DNA of 64,000 bases, from assembly GCA_022565595.1 (NCBI GenBank), contig JAIUML010000016.1, positions 1 through 64,000 on the forward strand, given 5' to 3'. The DNA is from Saccharospirillum sp. (GTDB lineage Bacteria; Pseudomonadota; Gammaproteobacteria; Pseudomonadales; Natronospirillaceae). The notes under the pieces are model-generated. The model searched no databases, was not told the DNA's origin, and worked only from the letters and a program-made list of their open reading frames with translations. This document shows, one piece after another, positions 28,274 through 36,489 of the stretch. Each line of letters begins with the position of its first letter. The first letter of the stretch is position 1. The position numbers and the translations under genes were made by a program.

Positions 28274-28301
28274 TTGACAGACTAGCAAATATGCGGATAA
28301 T
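28274..28301 (+). promoter_or_regulatory. Promoter of the tRNA cluster
   Basis: A consensus TTGACA (28274-28279), 16 bases and GATAAT (28296-28301), followed by a G/C-rich stretch before the first tRNA at 28318. The G/C-rich start region is typical of stringently controlled stable-RNA promoters. Confidence 0.8.
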
Positions 28302-28317
28302 ACGCGGCCGTTACGGA

Positions 28318-28394
28318 GGCTATGTAGCTCAGCTGGTTAGAGCACAGCATTCATAATGCTGGGGTCGCTGGTTCAAGTCCAGCCATAGCCACCA
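28318..28394 (+). tRNA. tRNA-Met (CAT), elongator type
   Basis: 77 bases including encoded CCA. The acceptor stem is GGCTATG/CATAGCC. The anticodon arm CAGCA-TTCATAA-TGCTG gives anticodon CAT. The sequence closely follows E. coli elongator tRNA-Met rather than the initiator, which would lack the first acceptor pair. Confidence 0.95.
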
Positions 28395-28403
28395 CTTCTT
28401 TAT

Positions 28404-28478
28404 TGGGCCGTAGCCAAGCGGTAAGGCAACGGGTTTTGATCCCGTCATGCGAAGGTTCGAATCCTTCCGGCCCAGCCA
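28404..28478 (+). tRNA. tRNA-Gln (TTG), copy 1
   Basis: 75 bases including CCA. The acceptor stem is TGGGCCG/CGGCCCA. The anticodon arm ACGGG-TTTTGAT-CCCGT gives anticodon TTG. It starts nine bases after tRNA-Met, so they share a transcript. Confidence 0.95.
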
Positions 28479-28556
28479 TTTTTAAGCACCATCATTCCTG
28501 TTGGAATGCATCGGTCCCGTTATCGGGGCGAAACAATCTAGTCATTCAGTCCTTGT

Positions 28557-28631
28557 TGGGCCGTAGCCAAGCGGTAAGGCAACGGGTTTTGATCCCGTCA
28601 TGCGAAGGTTCGAATCCTTCCGGCCCAGCCA
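28557..28631 (+). tRNA. tRNA-Gln (TTG), copy 2
   Basis: Identical over all 75 bases to the copy at 28404-28478, separated by a 78-base spacer that shows no resemblance to a tRNA. A tandem duplication. Confidence 0.95.
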
Positions 28632-28692
28632 CTCTCTCTTTTATTCGATCAGTGGTATGGTGTTGGCCTTCATCAAGACACGGACCATCACC

Positions 28693-29559
28693 ATGACACA
28701 GAACACCCCCATAATCAGCGCCGATGCTCTGGCAAAACGCCTTGACGACGGCGCGACAGCCCCTCTTATCTTTGATTGCCGATTCAACCTGACCGACCCC
28801 AGTGCCGGCGAGCGCGACTATCACCACAGCCACTTGCCAGGTGCCCTTTATGCCCACCTGGATCGGGATTTATCCAGCCCGCCTGTCCCAGGCAAAAGTG
28901 GCCGACATCCCCTGCCCTCAAAATCTGACTGGCAACAACGCCTATCCGACTGGGGCATCACCGAAGACCGACCCATCGTCGTTTACGACCAGGGTAATGG
29001 TGTTTTTGCCGCCCGGTTCTGGTGGCTCTGCTGTTGGGCTGGCTTGACTCAGGTGCAGCTTCTGGATGGCGGTTGGGAGAACTGGCAGCGCCAGTACCCG
29101 GAACTGACTACCACCGCCCCTACCCAGGCCCCCGAGGCATCGGGCATCACGCCTCAATTCAACGACCAACTCTGGCTGGGAGTCGATGAACTGGTCGCGC
29201 AGCAATCGCAACTGACATTGCTCGACGCTCGAGCGCTCAACCGTTACAGCGGTGAAGCTGAACCGCTGGATGCAAAAGCTGGCCACATCCCCTCGGCATT
29301 CTGCGCCGATTTCACTGCAAACCTCGATAAACAGGGCCTCTGGCTCGATGCAGAAGCCTTACAAAAGCGTTACCGGAGGGTGTCAGACGTTGAACAACTG
29401 GTATGCTATTGTGGCTCCGGCGTCAGTGCCTGCCACACTCTGCTGGCGCTGGAGATGGCCGGCATAAAGGGCGCTCGCCTTTACCCAGGGTCCTGGAGCG
29501 AGTGGATAACCGACAGCCAACGGCCAATAGAAACCGGCATACCCAAGGAGCCTGTATGA
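28693..29559 (+). CDS. sseA: 3-mercaptopyruvate/thiosulfate sulfurtransferase
   Basis: Encodes 288 residues with two rhodanese domains. The inactive N-terminal domain contains LIFDCRFNL and GRHPLPSKSDW. The C-terminal domain carries the catalytic Cys in VCYCGSGVSACHTLLALEMAG; the CGSG(V/I) loop is the SseA (mercaptopyruvate) type. It transfers sulfane sulfur to thiol or cyanide acceptors. The start at 28693 is chosen by homology; no strong ribosome-binding site is visible and the frame extends into tRNA-Gln 2. The stop overlaps the next gene (ATGA). Confidence 0.9.
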   Translation: MTQNTPIISADALAKRLDDGATAPLIFDCRFNLTDPSAGERDYHHSHLPGALYAHLDRDLSSPPVPGKSGRHPLPSKSDWQQRLSDWGITEDRPIVVYDQGNGVFAARFWWLCCWAGLTQVQLLDGGWENWQRQYPELTTTAPTQAPEASGITPQFNDQLWLGVDELVAQQSQLTLLDARALNRYSGEAEPLDAKAGHIPSAFCADFTANLDKQGLWLDAEALQKRYRRVSDVEQLVCYCGSGVSACHTLLALEMAGIKGARLYPGSWSEWITDSQRPIETGIPKEPV

Positions 29560-30599
29560 TGACTCGAATCGCAGTATTGCTAGCACTGACGCTTGGCCTG
29601 GCCGCTCAGGCTATGGCCTCTCCAGTGAGCCCCAGCTTCAATGTTCTGATTTACCATCATGTTGATACCGGCACACCGCCCAGCACCAGTGTTACCCCAG
29701 CCCAGTTCAGAGAACACCTCGAATATTTCCGCGATAACGGCTTCAACGTTGTACCCATCGACCAGGCTGTGGATGCCGTACTCGGTCGAAACAATGCCAC
29801 CCTGCCGGAAAAGGCCCTGGTCATTACCTTTGACGATGCCTATCGCAGTGTCTATACCGAAGCCTTTCCTCTGCTTAAAGAATTCGACATGCCGGCCACT
29901 GCTTTCATCAATACCGAACCGATGGACGCTGGCCGCAGCCTCTGGATGACCTGGGATCAGGCGCGCGAAATGCACGAGTGGGGCATAGTGATTGCCAACC
30001 ACACCACCGATCATGAAAACCTGATGAATTATTACGACGAGGACGAGCAAGCCTGGGTGGATGCCGTCGCCGAGAACATCCGCACCGCTCAGCGTCGCAT
30101 AGAAGAAGAGATTGGCGAAGCTCCGCCCTACTTCGCCTACCCCTATGGCGAGTATACTGAAGCCATTGCCGACATGATCAGAGAAGAAGGCTACATTGGC
30201 TTTGCACAGCATTCTGGTGGGGTCTATTCCGGCAGCGATTTCCGAGGCGTACCTCGCTTCAGCGCCGATGGCATCTACGCCAGCCTGAATACCCTGCCCA
30301 CCAAACTGGCGAGCAAGCCCATGCCAGTCGACTACGACACCGTACCCGAAATGCTCACCACTGATCGGCAACCTTCCATGACCATTCGCGTGCGCGACAT
30401 GTCGGACATGACGCAAAACCTCAATTGCTTCGTCAACAGTGAATGGACAGACGCCGAATGGGTGAGCAGCGATACCTTCAGGTTGGCTGCCCAGGAACCA
30501 CTGCGCGACGGGCGCAACCGCTTCAACTGCACCAGCCGCTCACGTACCGGCAACTTCTTTTACTGGTATTCGCAGCCTTGGGTGGTGGTTTCAGAGTAA
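29556..30599 (+). CDS. Secreted polysaccharide deacetylase (NodB/CE4 family)
   Basis: Encodes 347 residues. A signal peptide (about 1-21, ending AQAMA) precedes a NodB homology domain: ITFDDAY with the catalytic/metal Asp pair, NHTTDHEN with metal-binding His and YPYGEYT. The catalytic domain is followed by about 80 residues ending in an aromatic-rich segment that resembles a small beta domain. The likely substrate is an N-acetylated cell-wall or extracellular polysaccharide. AAGGAG lies five bases before ATG 29556 (eight before ATG 29559). It is translationally coupled to sseA. Confidence 0.88.
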   Translation: MMTRIAVLLALTLGLAAQAMASPVSPSFNVLIYHHVDTGTPPSTSVTPAQFREHLEYFRDNGFNVVPIDQAVDAVLGRNNATLPEKALVITFDDAYRSVYTEAFPLLKEFDMPATAFINTEPMDAGRSLWMTWDQAREMHEWGIVIANHTTDHENLMNYYDEDEQAWVDAVAENIRTAQRRIEEEIGEAPPYFAYPYGEYTEAIADMIREEGYIGFAQHSGGVYSGSDFRGVPRFSADGIYASLNTLPTKLASKPMPVDYDTVPEMLTTDRQPSMTIRVRDMSDMTQNLNCFVNSEWTDAEWVSSDTFRLAAQEPLRDGRNRFNCTSRSRTGNFFYWYSQPWVVVSE

Positions 30600-30647
30600 T
30601 TGTAGAATCTTTAAGCCGAGTTTTCATTAAGGTGGGGTTCGAGCGAC

Positions 30648-30758
30648 GGATGCCGGTGGTGCCTCAGCAGGGGAGTCTGCAGCATGGATGCTGCAGTCTA
30701 GGCTCCATGGACGGATTTACGCCGACCCTGCAGAGGCACCACCGGTAGCCGGCGCGGG
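30648..30758 (+). repeat. Dispersed hairpin-rich repeat, short copy
   Basis: Shares both ends with the minus-strand copy at 18556-18783. Here the ends form a perfect 13-base inverted repeat, CCGGTGGTGCCTC (30653-30665) and GAGGCACCACCGG (30733-30745). An inner hairpin TGCAGCA/TGCTGCA sits in the loop. It lies just after the deacetylase stop and may act as a transcript end shared by convergent genes. Confidence 0.65.
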
Positions 30759-30798
30759 CCAAAGCCTCGAAATGCCGACCAACGCACTGGTTTCTTGA

Positions 30799-31131
30799 TC
30801 ACTCAGGAATACAGTAATCGTAGACGGGTACCCAATCGTTACTGTCTGGCAGACGCTCCCAGACACTGCCGACTTCGGATTTATCCAGCAACTCGACAAT
30901 ACTCGGGTCCAGCCGCTCCAGGCAATCCAGCGGCGCTACGCAGGCGGCGTCTTCTTCCATCAGAAAATCGTCCGTCTCCAGGCCGCTGTAAAAACGGAAC
31001 CCGGTGTCGTTCGCGTGTTGTGACGCCTCTTTATAAAAGAACCTTATGGGAAGGGGACGCTCATTCAGAATCAGACTGGATGCCAGACACAAATGGCCAT
31101 CATTCTGTCTTGAACTGATCGAGTTTTGCAT
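30799..31131 (-). CDS. DUF2185 (Imm33-like) family protein
   Basis: Encodes 110 residues from ATG 31131, which has GAGGTG nine bases upstream; an upstream in-frame ATG at 31167 lacks a ribosome-binding site. The central part (GFRFYSGLETDDFLMEEDA, then LERLDPSIVELL, then EVGSVWERLPDSNDWV) fits the DUF2185 pattern, a domain also known as immunity protein Imm33 in polymorphic toxin systems. No toxin gene is adjacent. A cytoplasmic protein of unknown function; the immunity role is only a family association. Confidence 0.6.
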   Translation of the reverse strand: MQNSISSRQNDGHLCLASSLILNERPLPIRFFYKEASQHANDTGFRFYSGLETDDFLMEEDAACVAPLDCLERLDPSIVELLDKSEVGSVWERLPDSNDWVPVYDYCIPE

Positions 31132-31325
31132 AAAAAGAAACACCTCATCGAACGAAAGACTGTGCATTGAAAGGGCGGCGGATTATAAGCAAGCCCTTAT
31201 AAATTGCATCCGATTTTTTGTGCCTTTACGGTCAACTTTTGCAGCGTCGTTGCAAATCAATCAGTTATAAATGTAACTTTTTGTTATTTTTCGTCCGGGG
31301 CCGGTACAATTGTCATGAAGTGAGG

Positions 31326-31354
31326 AAAAGCCACCCGCAACCTGAGGGTGGCTT
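31326..31354 (-). terminator. Rho-independent terminator after fbp
   Basis: Minus strand AAGCCACCC and GGGTGGCTT form a nine-base stem followed by TTCC. It lies 17 bases beyond the fbp stop. Confidence 0.75.
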
Positions 31355-31371
31355 GAGCCTGGTGCACAGGG

Positions 31372-32388
31372 TTAGCGGTCTTCCAACAGAAAGTTTTCCA
31401 GATCCGCCACCATGGCGGTCGACCCGGCGAAGAAAGGCACGCGCTGGTGCAAGGAGGTCGGCTTGATTTCCAGCACCCTTTTGCCTGCCTCGCAAACAGC
31501 TCGCCCGCCCGCCTGCTCGACCAGGAAAGAGATGGGGTTGCACTCGTACAACAATCGCAATTTACCGTTGGTGTAACGCGAAGACGAGGGGTAGAGGTAG
31601 ATGCCTCCGTAGATCAGATTGCGGTGAATGTCCGACACCAGGGAGCCAATGTAACGCGAAGTATAGGGCCGGTTGCTGGCTTCGTCTTCGACCTGGCAGT
31701 ACTTTATGTACTTTTTCACACCATCCGGGAAATGCACGTAGTTGCCTTCGTTCACCGAATAGATCTGACCGGTCTCTGGTGTGCGCATGTCAGGGTGAGA
31801 CAGGTAGAACACGCCCAGAGTCGGGTCGAAAGTAAAGCCATTGACGCCATTGCCGGTGGTATAGACCAGCATGGTTGAGGAACCGTAGATGACGTAACCA
31901 GCGGCAACCTGCTCGGTGCCAGGCTGGAAGAAGTCTTCATCGGTGACGGTGGTGCCCACAGGCGACTTGCGACGGTAAATGGAGAAGATGGTGCCGACCG
32001 AGACGTTGACATCGATATTGGAGGAGCCGTCTACCGGGTCCATCAGCACGATGTATTTGCTTTCCTTGTTCAGGCCATCGTCGAGCAGTATGTAATGGTC
32101 TTCTTCTTCGGAGGCGATGCCGCACACTACCCCACGCGCGGCCAAAGCAGCCTTGAAGGTATCGTTAGCCATAACATCCAGCTTGGCCTGTTCCTCGCCC
32201 TGCACATTGCGCTCACCGGCCAGGCCGGCGATATCGATCAAGCCCGCCTTGTTGATGTGGCGATGAATGATTTTGGCGGCCAGCCGAATGGCCGAAAACA
32301 GCGCAGAAAGCTCGCCGCTGGCTTCCGGGTAGTCTTTCTGGTGAGCGATGATGAATTCGCCCAGGGTTTGCAGTATTGGTTCTTTCAT
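31372..32388 (-). CDS. fbp: Fructose-1,6-bisphosphatase, class I
   Basis: Encodes 338 residues. It hydrolyses fructose-1,6-bisphosphate to fructose-6-phosphate, the committed gluconeogenic step. Metal- and phosphate-binding motifs are SEEEDH near residue 93, [25 protein letters not shown] near 115 and the C-terminal [15 protein letters not shown] with [18 protein letters not shown]. Length matches the E. coli enzyme. It lies downstream of, and on the same strand as, the glucosylglycerate operon, and would feed hexose phosphate to it and to glycogen synthesis. Confidence 0.96.
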   Translation of the reverse strand: MKEPILQTLGEFIIAHQKDYPEASGELSALFSAIRLAAKIIHRHINKAGLIDIAGLAGERNVQGEEQAKLDVMANDTFKAALAARGVVCGIASEEEDHYILLDDGLNKESKYIVLMDPVDGSSNIDVNVSVGTIFSIYRRKSPVGTTVTDEDFFQPGTEQVAAGYVIYGSSTMLVYTTGNGVNGFTFDPTLGVFYLSHPDMRTPETGQIYSVNEGNYVHFPDGVKKYIKYCQVEDEASNRPYTSRYIGSLVSDIHRNLIYGGIYLYPSSSRYTNGKLRLLYECNPISFLVEQAGGRAVCEAGKRVLEIKPTSLHQRVPFFAGSTAMVADLENFLLEDR

Positions 32389-32491
32389 ATTGAGTCCTTG
32401 TTGATAGAGGGTCAGTCGCCGTTCTTATGCTGAACAGTCGACCCTCCTATTCTACCCTCCTTGGGCGAGCAGACCTATTCCTTATGGTCAG

Positions 32492-33703
32492 CTATTGGTT
32501 ATCCAGCTCTACGGCATCAAAAATTTGCTCAAGTATATCCGGAATGGCGGACTGAACCCGACTCCAGCTTGGCATGAAGGGCGTCGCCATGGGGTTCTCG
32601 AGGAACTCCTGTCCGGCGGCCATGACGTTACGAGCAAAGAGCTCGACGGCTTCCTCTTCGGCATGCCGATCCAGCGTCAGGCCATTGATCACTGCATCGT
32701 TGTAATAGGTTTCAATATAGTCCAAAGCCACACGATAGTAGGTCGCCTTGATGGTACGGAAATGCTCTTCAGTGAAGACCAGGCCCTGGGTGGCCAGCTT
32801 TCTGAAGACAGCCTTGGCGATATCACGCGACATTTTGGACAGGCCGCGCTTGGCATCATCTGCACTCAAGGGTTGGTGTTTGTGGTCGTAGATATCTGCC
32901 ACATTCACCTGGCAAATGCTGCGCGGGTTGTAGTTGCGGTGCAGCTCCGCCAATACGCCAACTTCCAGCCCCCAGTCGCTGGGGATTCTGAGGTTGCGAA
33001 TCACATCCGTTCTCAGGCTGAACTCTCCTGCCAGGGCATAGCGAAAAGAGTTCATGTATTCGAGAAACTCGTTTTCCCCCTTGACCATTTTCAGCGCCCG
33101 CAGCAGGGGCGACACTAACAGACGGCAGACCCGGCCGTTCATTTTATTGTCGGCCACACGGGAGTAGTAACCCTTGCAGAACTGATACCTGAATGAGGGG
33201 TTGGCCACCGGGTATATCAAACGGGCCAACAGCGAGCGATCATAAGTCTTGATGTCACAATCGTGCATGGCGACGGCCTTGGCTCTGTTGGCGGCCAGGA
33301 TATAGCCGTAGCAGTACCAGACATTGCGGCCTTTGCCGAGCTCGGTGGGCGCCAGGCCCTTGCTGGCCAATAGCTTGTCGATCGCCTGCAAGCGCGGGCC
33401 ATCGTTCCAGAGTATGCGAACGGGTTGAGGCAAGCGGCCAAAATAGCTTTGGGCGTGCTCGAACTGGCTGCGCTCGGCCCGATCCAGGCCCACCACTATT
33501 TCATTCAGGTAAGGCACCGAACGCAGTTCCTGAACAATGTTCTCCAGCGCTGGCTGCTCCAGTTCGGAATAGAGGGACGGCAACACCAGTGCCATGGGGT
33601 TGTGGTGTGAAAAGCCGATCAGTTCCTTCTCCAGCGCTTCAACCGGTCTATCGACCAGGTTATGCAGGTTGGCAATCAACCCATTTTGAAAAAAATCACT
33701 CAT
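32492..33703 (-). CDS. gpgS: Glucosyl-3-phosphoglycerate synthase (GT81)
   Basis: Encodes 403 residues. It should transfer glucose from an NDP-glucose to 3-phosphoglycerate, giving glucosyl-3-phosphoglycerate. The GT-A fold has PSLYSELEQPALENIVQEL near the N-terminus, IVVGLDRA, the metal-binding motif MHDCDIKTYDR near residue 148, and DWGLEVGVLAEL with NPRSICQVNVADIYDHKHQ further on, as in GpgS of Persephonella and related bacteria. The last 100 residues are helical. It begins three bases after the phosphatase gene, and the upstream kinase supplies its acceptor. The nucleotide donor is not determined; GlgC in this window could supply ADP-glucose. Confidence 0.88.
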   Translation of the reverse strand: MSDFFQNGLIANLHNLVDRPVEALEKELIGFSHHNPMALVLPSLYSELEQPALENIVQELRSVPYLNEIVVGLDRAERSQFEHAQSYFGRLPQPVRILWNDGPRLQAIDKLLASKGLAPTELGKGRNVWYCYGYILAANRAKAVAMHDCDIKTYDRSLLARLIYPVANPSFRYQFCKGYYSRVADNKMNGRVCRLLVSPLLRALKMVKGENEFLEYMNSFRYALAGEFSLRTDVIRNLRIPSDWGLEVGVLAELHRNYNPRSICQVNVADIYDHKHQPLSADDAKRGLSKMSRDIAKAVFRKLATQGLVFTEEHFRTIKATYYRVALDYIETYYNDAVINGLTLDRHAEEEAVELFARNVMAAGQEFLENPMATPFMPSWSRVQSAIPDILEQIFDAVELDNQ

Positions 33704-33706
33704 GGT

Positions 33707-34510
33707 TTAATCCTCCCGTTTGCCTGATCCTGTTGGTGACGCCAGTGTCTCCAACCAGGACAGCACAGATTCGTTCCAGCCTTCTGGCCCGGGCCGAGAC
33801 GCCCGGCTCACCCCTTGTACCGGCTCGGGTCGATCGAGCCCAGTGGCGGCCGGAATTCTCACGCCCCAATCAGCGCGGGCCAACATGGCATCATCATTAC
33901 CACCATCACCCAGCGCCATAATGCGCACGCCAGTAGACAATTTGTTTCGAATGGCCGTTACAGCCGTGCCCTTGTCCGCCTCACCACACAAGTGCAGAAA
34001 GCGACCACCAATCAGCACCTGCAAGCCGCTCTTTGCTGCGGCCTCCATAAACGTTGCCTGCTGCGCTTCGGTAATATCAGGCCAGTAGATTGGCAAGGTC
34101 GCATGGCGCTGCTGCGCCGCCCTGGCTTGCACAGGCGTCAACCCGGTCCAATCGGCTACTTGCTCGGCACTGACTTCATGAAAAGCGATGCACTTGAACC
34201 CATGTTGTTGCTTCACCTGGCCATATACTTCGATCAGTTGCGCCATGGAGGCACCCAATATCTCCAGGTGAGATTCTGCACCGCGTGCATCCGCCAGCAC
34301 TGCACCGTTTTCGCAGCTGTACAGGGGGCTCAGGTAGGGAATGTCAGCAAGGATAGCGGGCATTTCTGCAGCCGTTTTGCTGGTGACGGCGATGACCGGA
34401 ATCTGTTGTCGCACCAGGGCTTGCAGAGCGGGCTCCGCGGCGTGCCAGTCGTAGTTGTGATGGTCCAACAGGGTGCCGTCCAGGTCGGTCAGCACGGCGA
34501 AGTGATTCAT
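33707..34510 (-). CDS. HAD phosphatase, glucosyl/mannosyl-3-phosphoglycerate phosphatase
   Basis: Encodes 267 residues of the HAD family, Cof/MPGP subgroup. Motif I is DLDGTLLD (Asp9), motif II VTSKT, the cap domain lies between about 85 and 190, and motif IV is ALGDGGNDDAML. By family and operon position it removes phosphate from glucosyl-3-phosphoglycerate to release the compatible solute glucosylglycerate. Its ATG overlaps the glycerate kinase stop by four bases and its stop is three bases before gpgS, so the three enzymes are made together. Confidence 0.88.
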   Translation of the reverse strand: MNHFAVLTDLDGTLLDHHNYDWHAAEPALQALVRQQIPVIAVTSKTAAEMPAILADIPYLSPLYSCENGAVLADARGAESHLEILGASMAQLIEVYGQVKQQHGFKCIAFHEVSAEQVADWTGLTPVQARAAQQRHATLPIYWPDITEAQQATFMEAAAKSGLQVLIGGRFLHLCGEADKGTAVTAIRNKLSTGVRIMALGDGGNDDAMLARADWGVRIPAATGLDRPEPVQGVSRASRPGPEGWNESVLSWLETLASPTGSGKRED

Positions 34511-35385
34511 TGTTTCTGCCCCTCACTGCTACGCCATATCGGAGCACCCGGCTCCTGATGAGCATTGAGGGGTATTACCACATCGGCCAGTTGAGGAAGT
34601 TCGACCAGGGCGTGGCGAGTCAATCGCTCGTAATGCTGAATGAATCGTTCCAGTTCCGCATCATTCATCACGCCAGCTCCCTGCCGACTCTGACGCAAGG
34701 CCTCTTCCTGTTTGCGCCGCCAATGAAAGACCTGATCAAAACTCGGGGCCTGGAGCACTATCAGTGCATCCAGGTGGTTGAACAACCGACGTTGATAGGC
34801 TTCCAGGCACTGATTGGCGTAGCTGCGCCAGAGCCCGTCGGGATCTTCTTCTGTTTCAAGACGATTGATCGGTGATGACAACTGCGCCTGGGCCTGAGCA
34901 GGCACGCCCAGGCACCAGCCTTCGAAAATCAGCATATCTGGTGGTTCGGGAAGTTGAGGCCACTGAGAGGTCGGGCTGCGATCGTCCTGCGACTTGTCAA
35001 AACGGGGCAATGAGATGGGCCCATGACCGTTTTTGACCCAATCCAGTACGGCGCAGCCCAGCTCTGTATCGTGAGTGCCCGGTACGCCACGGGTACTGAA
35101 TAGCGGATGAACCTGCTGTGCCAATTGTTGCCGCGATTGCTTGTCCAGATACAGATCGTCCAGCGACAAAATGGCGACCGACAGCCCCTTGCTTTGCAGC
35201 CGAGCTTGAAGCAGTTGCGCCAGGGTAGACTTGCCAGACCCCTGGGTGCCCTGAATGCCCAGAATTCCGGGAGACCGTTTCAATACCCATTGAAGCAACG
35301 GCTCATAGACGCTGTCATTGAAATCGGCCAACTGTGTTGGCAGGCCCAGACGGTTCAGCATCGATTGGAAAGAGTCATCCGTCAT
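34507..35385 (-). CDS. D-glycerate kinase (GLYK-type P-loop)
   Basis: Encodes 292 residues of the P-loop GLYK/YggC-like kinase family. Walker A GTQGSGKSTLA is near residue 45, LSLDDLYLD near 74, LPRFDKSQDDR near 128 and LIFEGWCLG near 150. Plant GLYK enzymes phosphorylate D-glycerate at position 3. Placed first in the operon, the enzyme would supply 3-phosphoglycerate to the glucosyltransferase, either from external glycerate or by recycling glycerate released from degraded glucosylglycerate. The product position (2 or 3) is inferred from family. Confidence 0.82.
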   Translation of the reverse strand: MTDDSFQSMLNRLGLPTQLADFNDSVYEPLLQWVLKRSPGILGIQGTQGSGKSTLAQLLQARLQSKGLSVAILSLDDLYLDKQSRQQLAQQVHPLFSTRGVPGTHDTELGCAVLDWVKNGHGPISLPRFDKSQDDRSPTSQWPQLPEPPDMLIFEGWCLGVPAQAQAQLSSPINRLETEEDPDGLWRSYANQCLEAYQRRLFNHLDALIVLQAPSFDQVFHWRRKQEEALRQSRQGAGVMNDAELERFIQHYERLTRHALVELPQLADVVIPLNAHQEPGAPIWRSSEGQKQ

Positions 35386-35429
35386 TGCATCCTCTCATCC
35401 TGTCCACTAGCGGCAGGTTCAAACCTTCG

Positions 35430-35585
35430 TCAGAGTTCAGCAAGAAACTGGCCAGTTAGCCAGCCGCACATGACAAAACCTGAAAGAGCCCACCCAGTGG
35501 GCGCCAAGTTGAAGCAAAGGAAGGAGAGAAATACCCCGATAGAAAGGGCACAGAGAAAGAGATACGCACCATTAAGGTGCGCCAT
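35430..35585 (-). CDS. Possible 51-residue membrane protein
   Basis: A short frame between DUF3581 and the glycerate kinase gene encodes 51 residues, with two hydrophobic stretches (about 8-25 and 32-48) joined by a CFNLAPTG turn. No clear ribosome-binding site is seen and it resembles no family known to me. The in-frame reading upstream of the ATG is also open but not convincing. It could be a real small membrane protein co-transcribed with the glucosylglycerate operon, or chance. Confidence 0.35.
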   Translation of the reverse strand: MAHLNGAYLFLCALSIGVFLSFLCFNLAPTGWALSGFVMCGWLTGQFLAEL

Positions 35586-35660
35586 GCTGAGAGCGCACCA
35601 GAAGAGACCTTGCCGTGACGCAAAACAGTGCCTGAGCGGCCACCGAAGTGCGAAACCCCA

Positions 35661-36371
35661 TCAGCTCGGCTGATTGGCTGCCTTGACCATGTTGAAGTCG
35701 TCGATGACGACCTGCATCAACTCGGCATCGTAGGGCTGCAAACCACTGACGATCAGTTTTTTGGTGCCCTTGCCTGCCACGCGGCCATCGGACTTGATGA
35801 CAAACTCAAAGAGCGCATCACCACGCTTGCCGTTGACCTCCAGGCTGGTGTTTGCCAGTTCCAGCGTGGGTTCGTTGAGATCAATGCCGTCGAGCTCAAA
35901 TGCCATGCTTTCGTAAATCACCAGGGGCCGTCGGGGGTTGAACATGACCTGATGTTTTTCCAGCAAGGGTACAATGATGTAAGGGAAGTTCTGGCCGGAG
36001 AAGGCAACATAGTTACGCGCCAGGCTTTCAATCAGGGCCGGGTCATGGCTGGTTTCACCACTGTGTTCGACATGCAGGTAAGCCTTGCCACTGGTGTCCT
36101 TGATGTCTATCACGCCTTCATCGATTTCAGGAAACACCAGGGGTGTATCGGCCCCGACCATACCGGAAAATCGCACCGACATACGCTGACTCAGGCCGTA
36201 TTTCGCCAGAACCAATGAAAACAATAGATCTCCAGGGACACAAAATCGCTTGTTGTCCGGGTTGTGAATGGGGTTGAAATCACCCGCTACCTGCCTGGCA
36301 AACTGACTACCCTGGTCGGCACTGATCAGAATAAGGCCATCTTTCTGGCTGTGATAAGGATCCAGGAACAC
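35661..36371 (-). CDS. DUF3581 family protein
   Basis: Encodes about 236 residues matching the gammaproteobacterial DUF3581 family: FARQVAGDFNPIHNPDNKRFCVPGDLLFSLVLAKYGLS is characteristic. The FNPIH...FCVPGDL pattern recalls MaoC/hot-dog fold hydratases, so a hot-dog enzyme-like fold is plausible. No substrate is known. Three GTG codons compete as start; GTG 36371 gives MFLDPYHSQ and lies about eight bases after AGG, GTG 36380 adds three residues. There is no ATG near. Confidence 0.8.
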   Translation of the reverse strand: MFLDPYHSQKDGLILISADQGSQFARQVAGDFNPIHNPDNKRFCVPGDLLFSLVLAKYGLSQRMSVRFSGMVGADTPLVFPEIDEGVIDIKDTSGKAYLHVEHSGETSHDPALIESLARNYVAFSGQNFPYIIVPLLEKHQVMFNPRRPLVIYESMAFELDGIDLNEPTLELANTSLEVNGKRGDALFEFVIKSDGRVAGKGTKKLIVSGLQPYDAELMQVVIDDFNMVKAANQPS

Positions 36372-36489
36372 GAACACCACCTGTACTTGCTTCGATTAAA
36401 GTCACCATTGTGACCTAAAACGGCTCGAATTTAAGCCATCATCGGATAAAAGATTTGTGAATCAGGTACCAGGAATCACCAACTCTTGA

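Noticed and set aside
35594-35640. Sigma-54-type promoter (GGCAC...TTGC) before the glycerate kinase gene
   Set aside because: The GG and GC elements are nine bases apart instead of the required ten.
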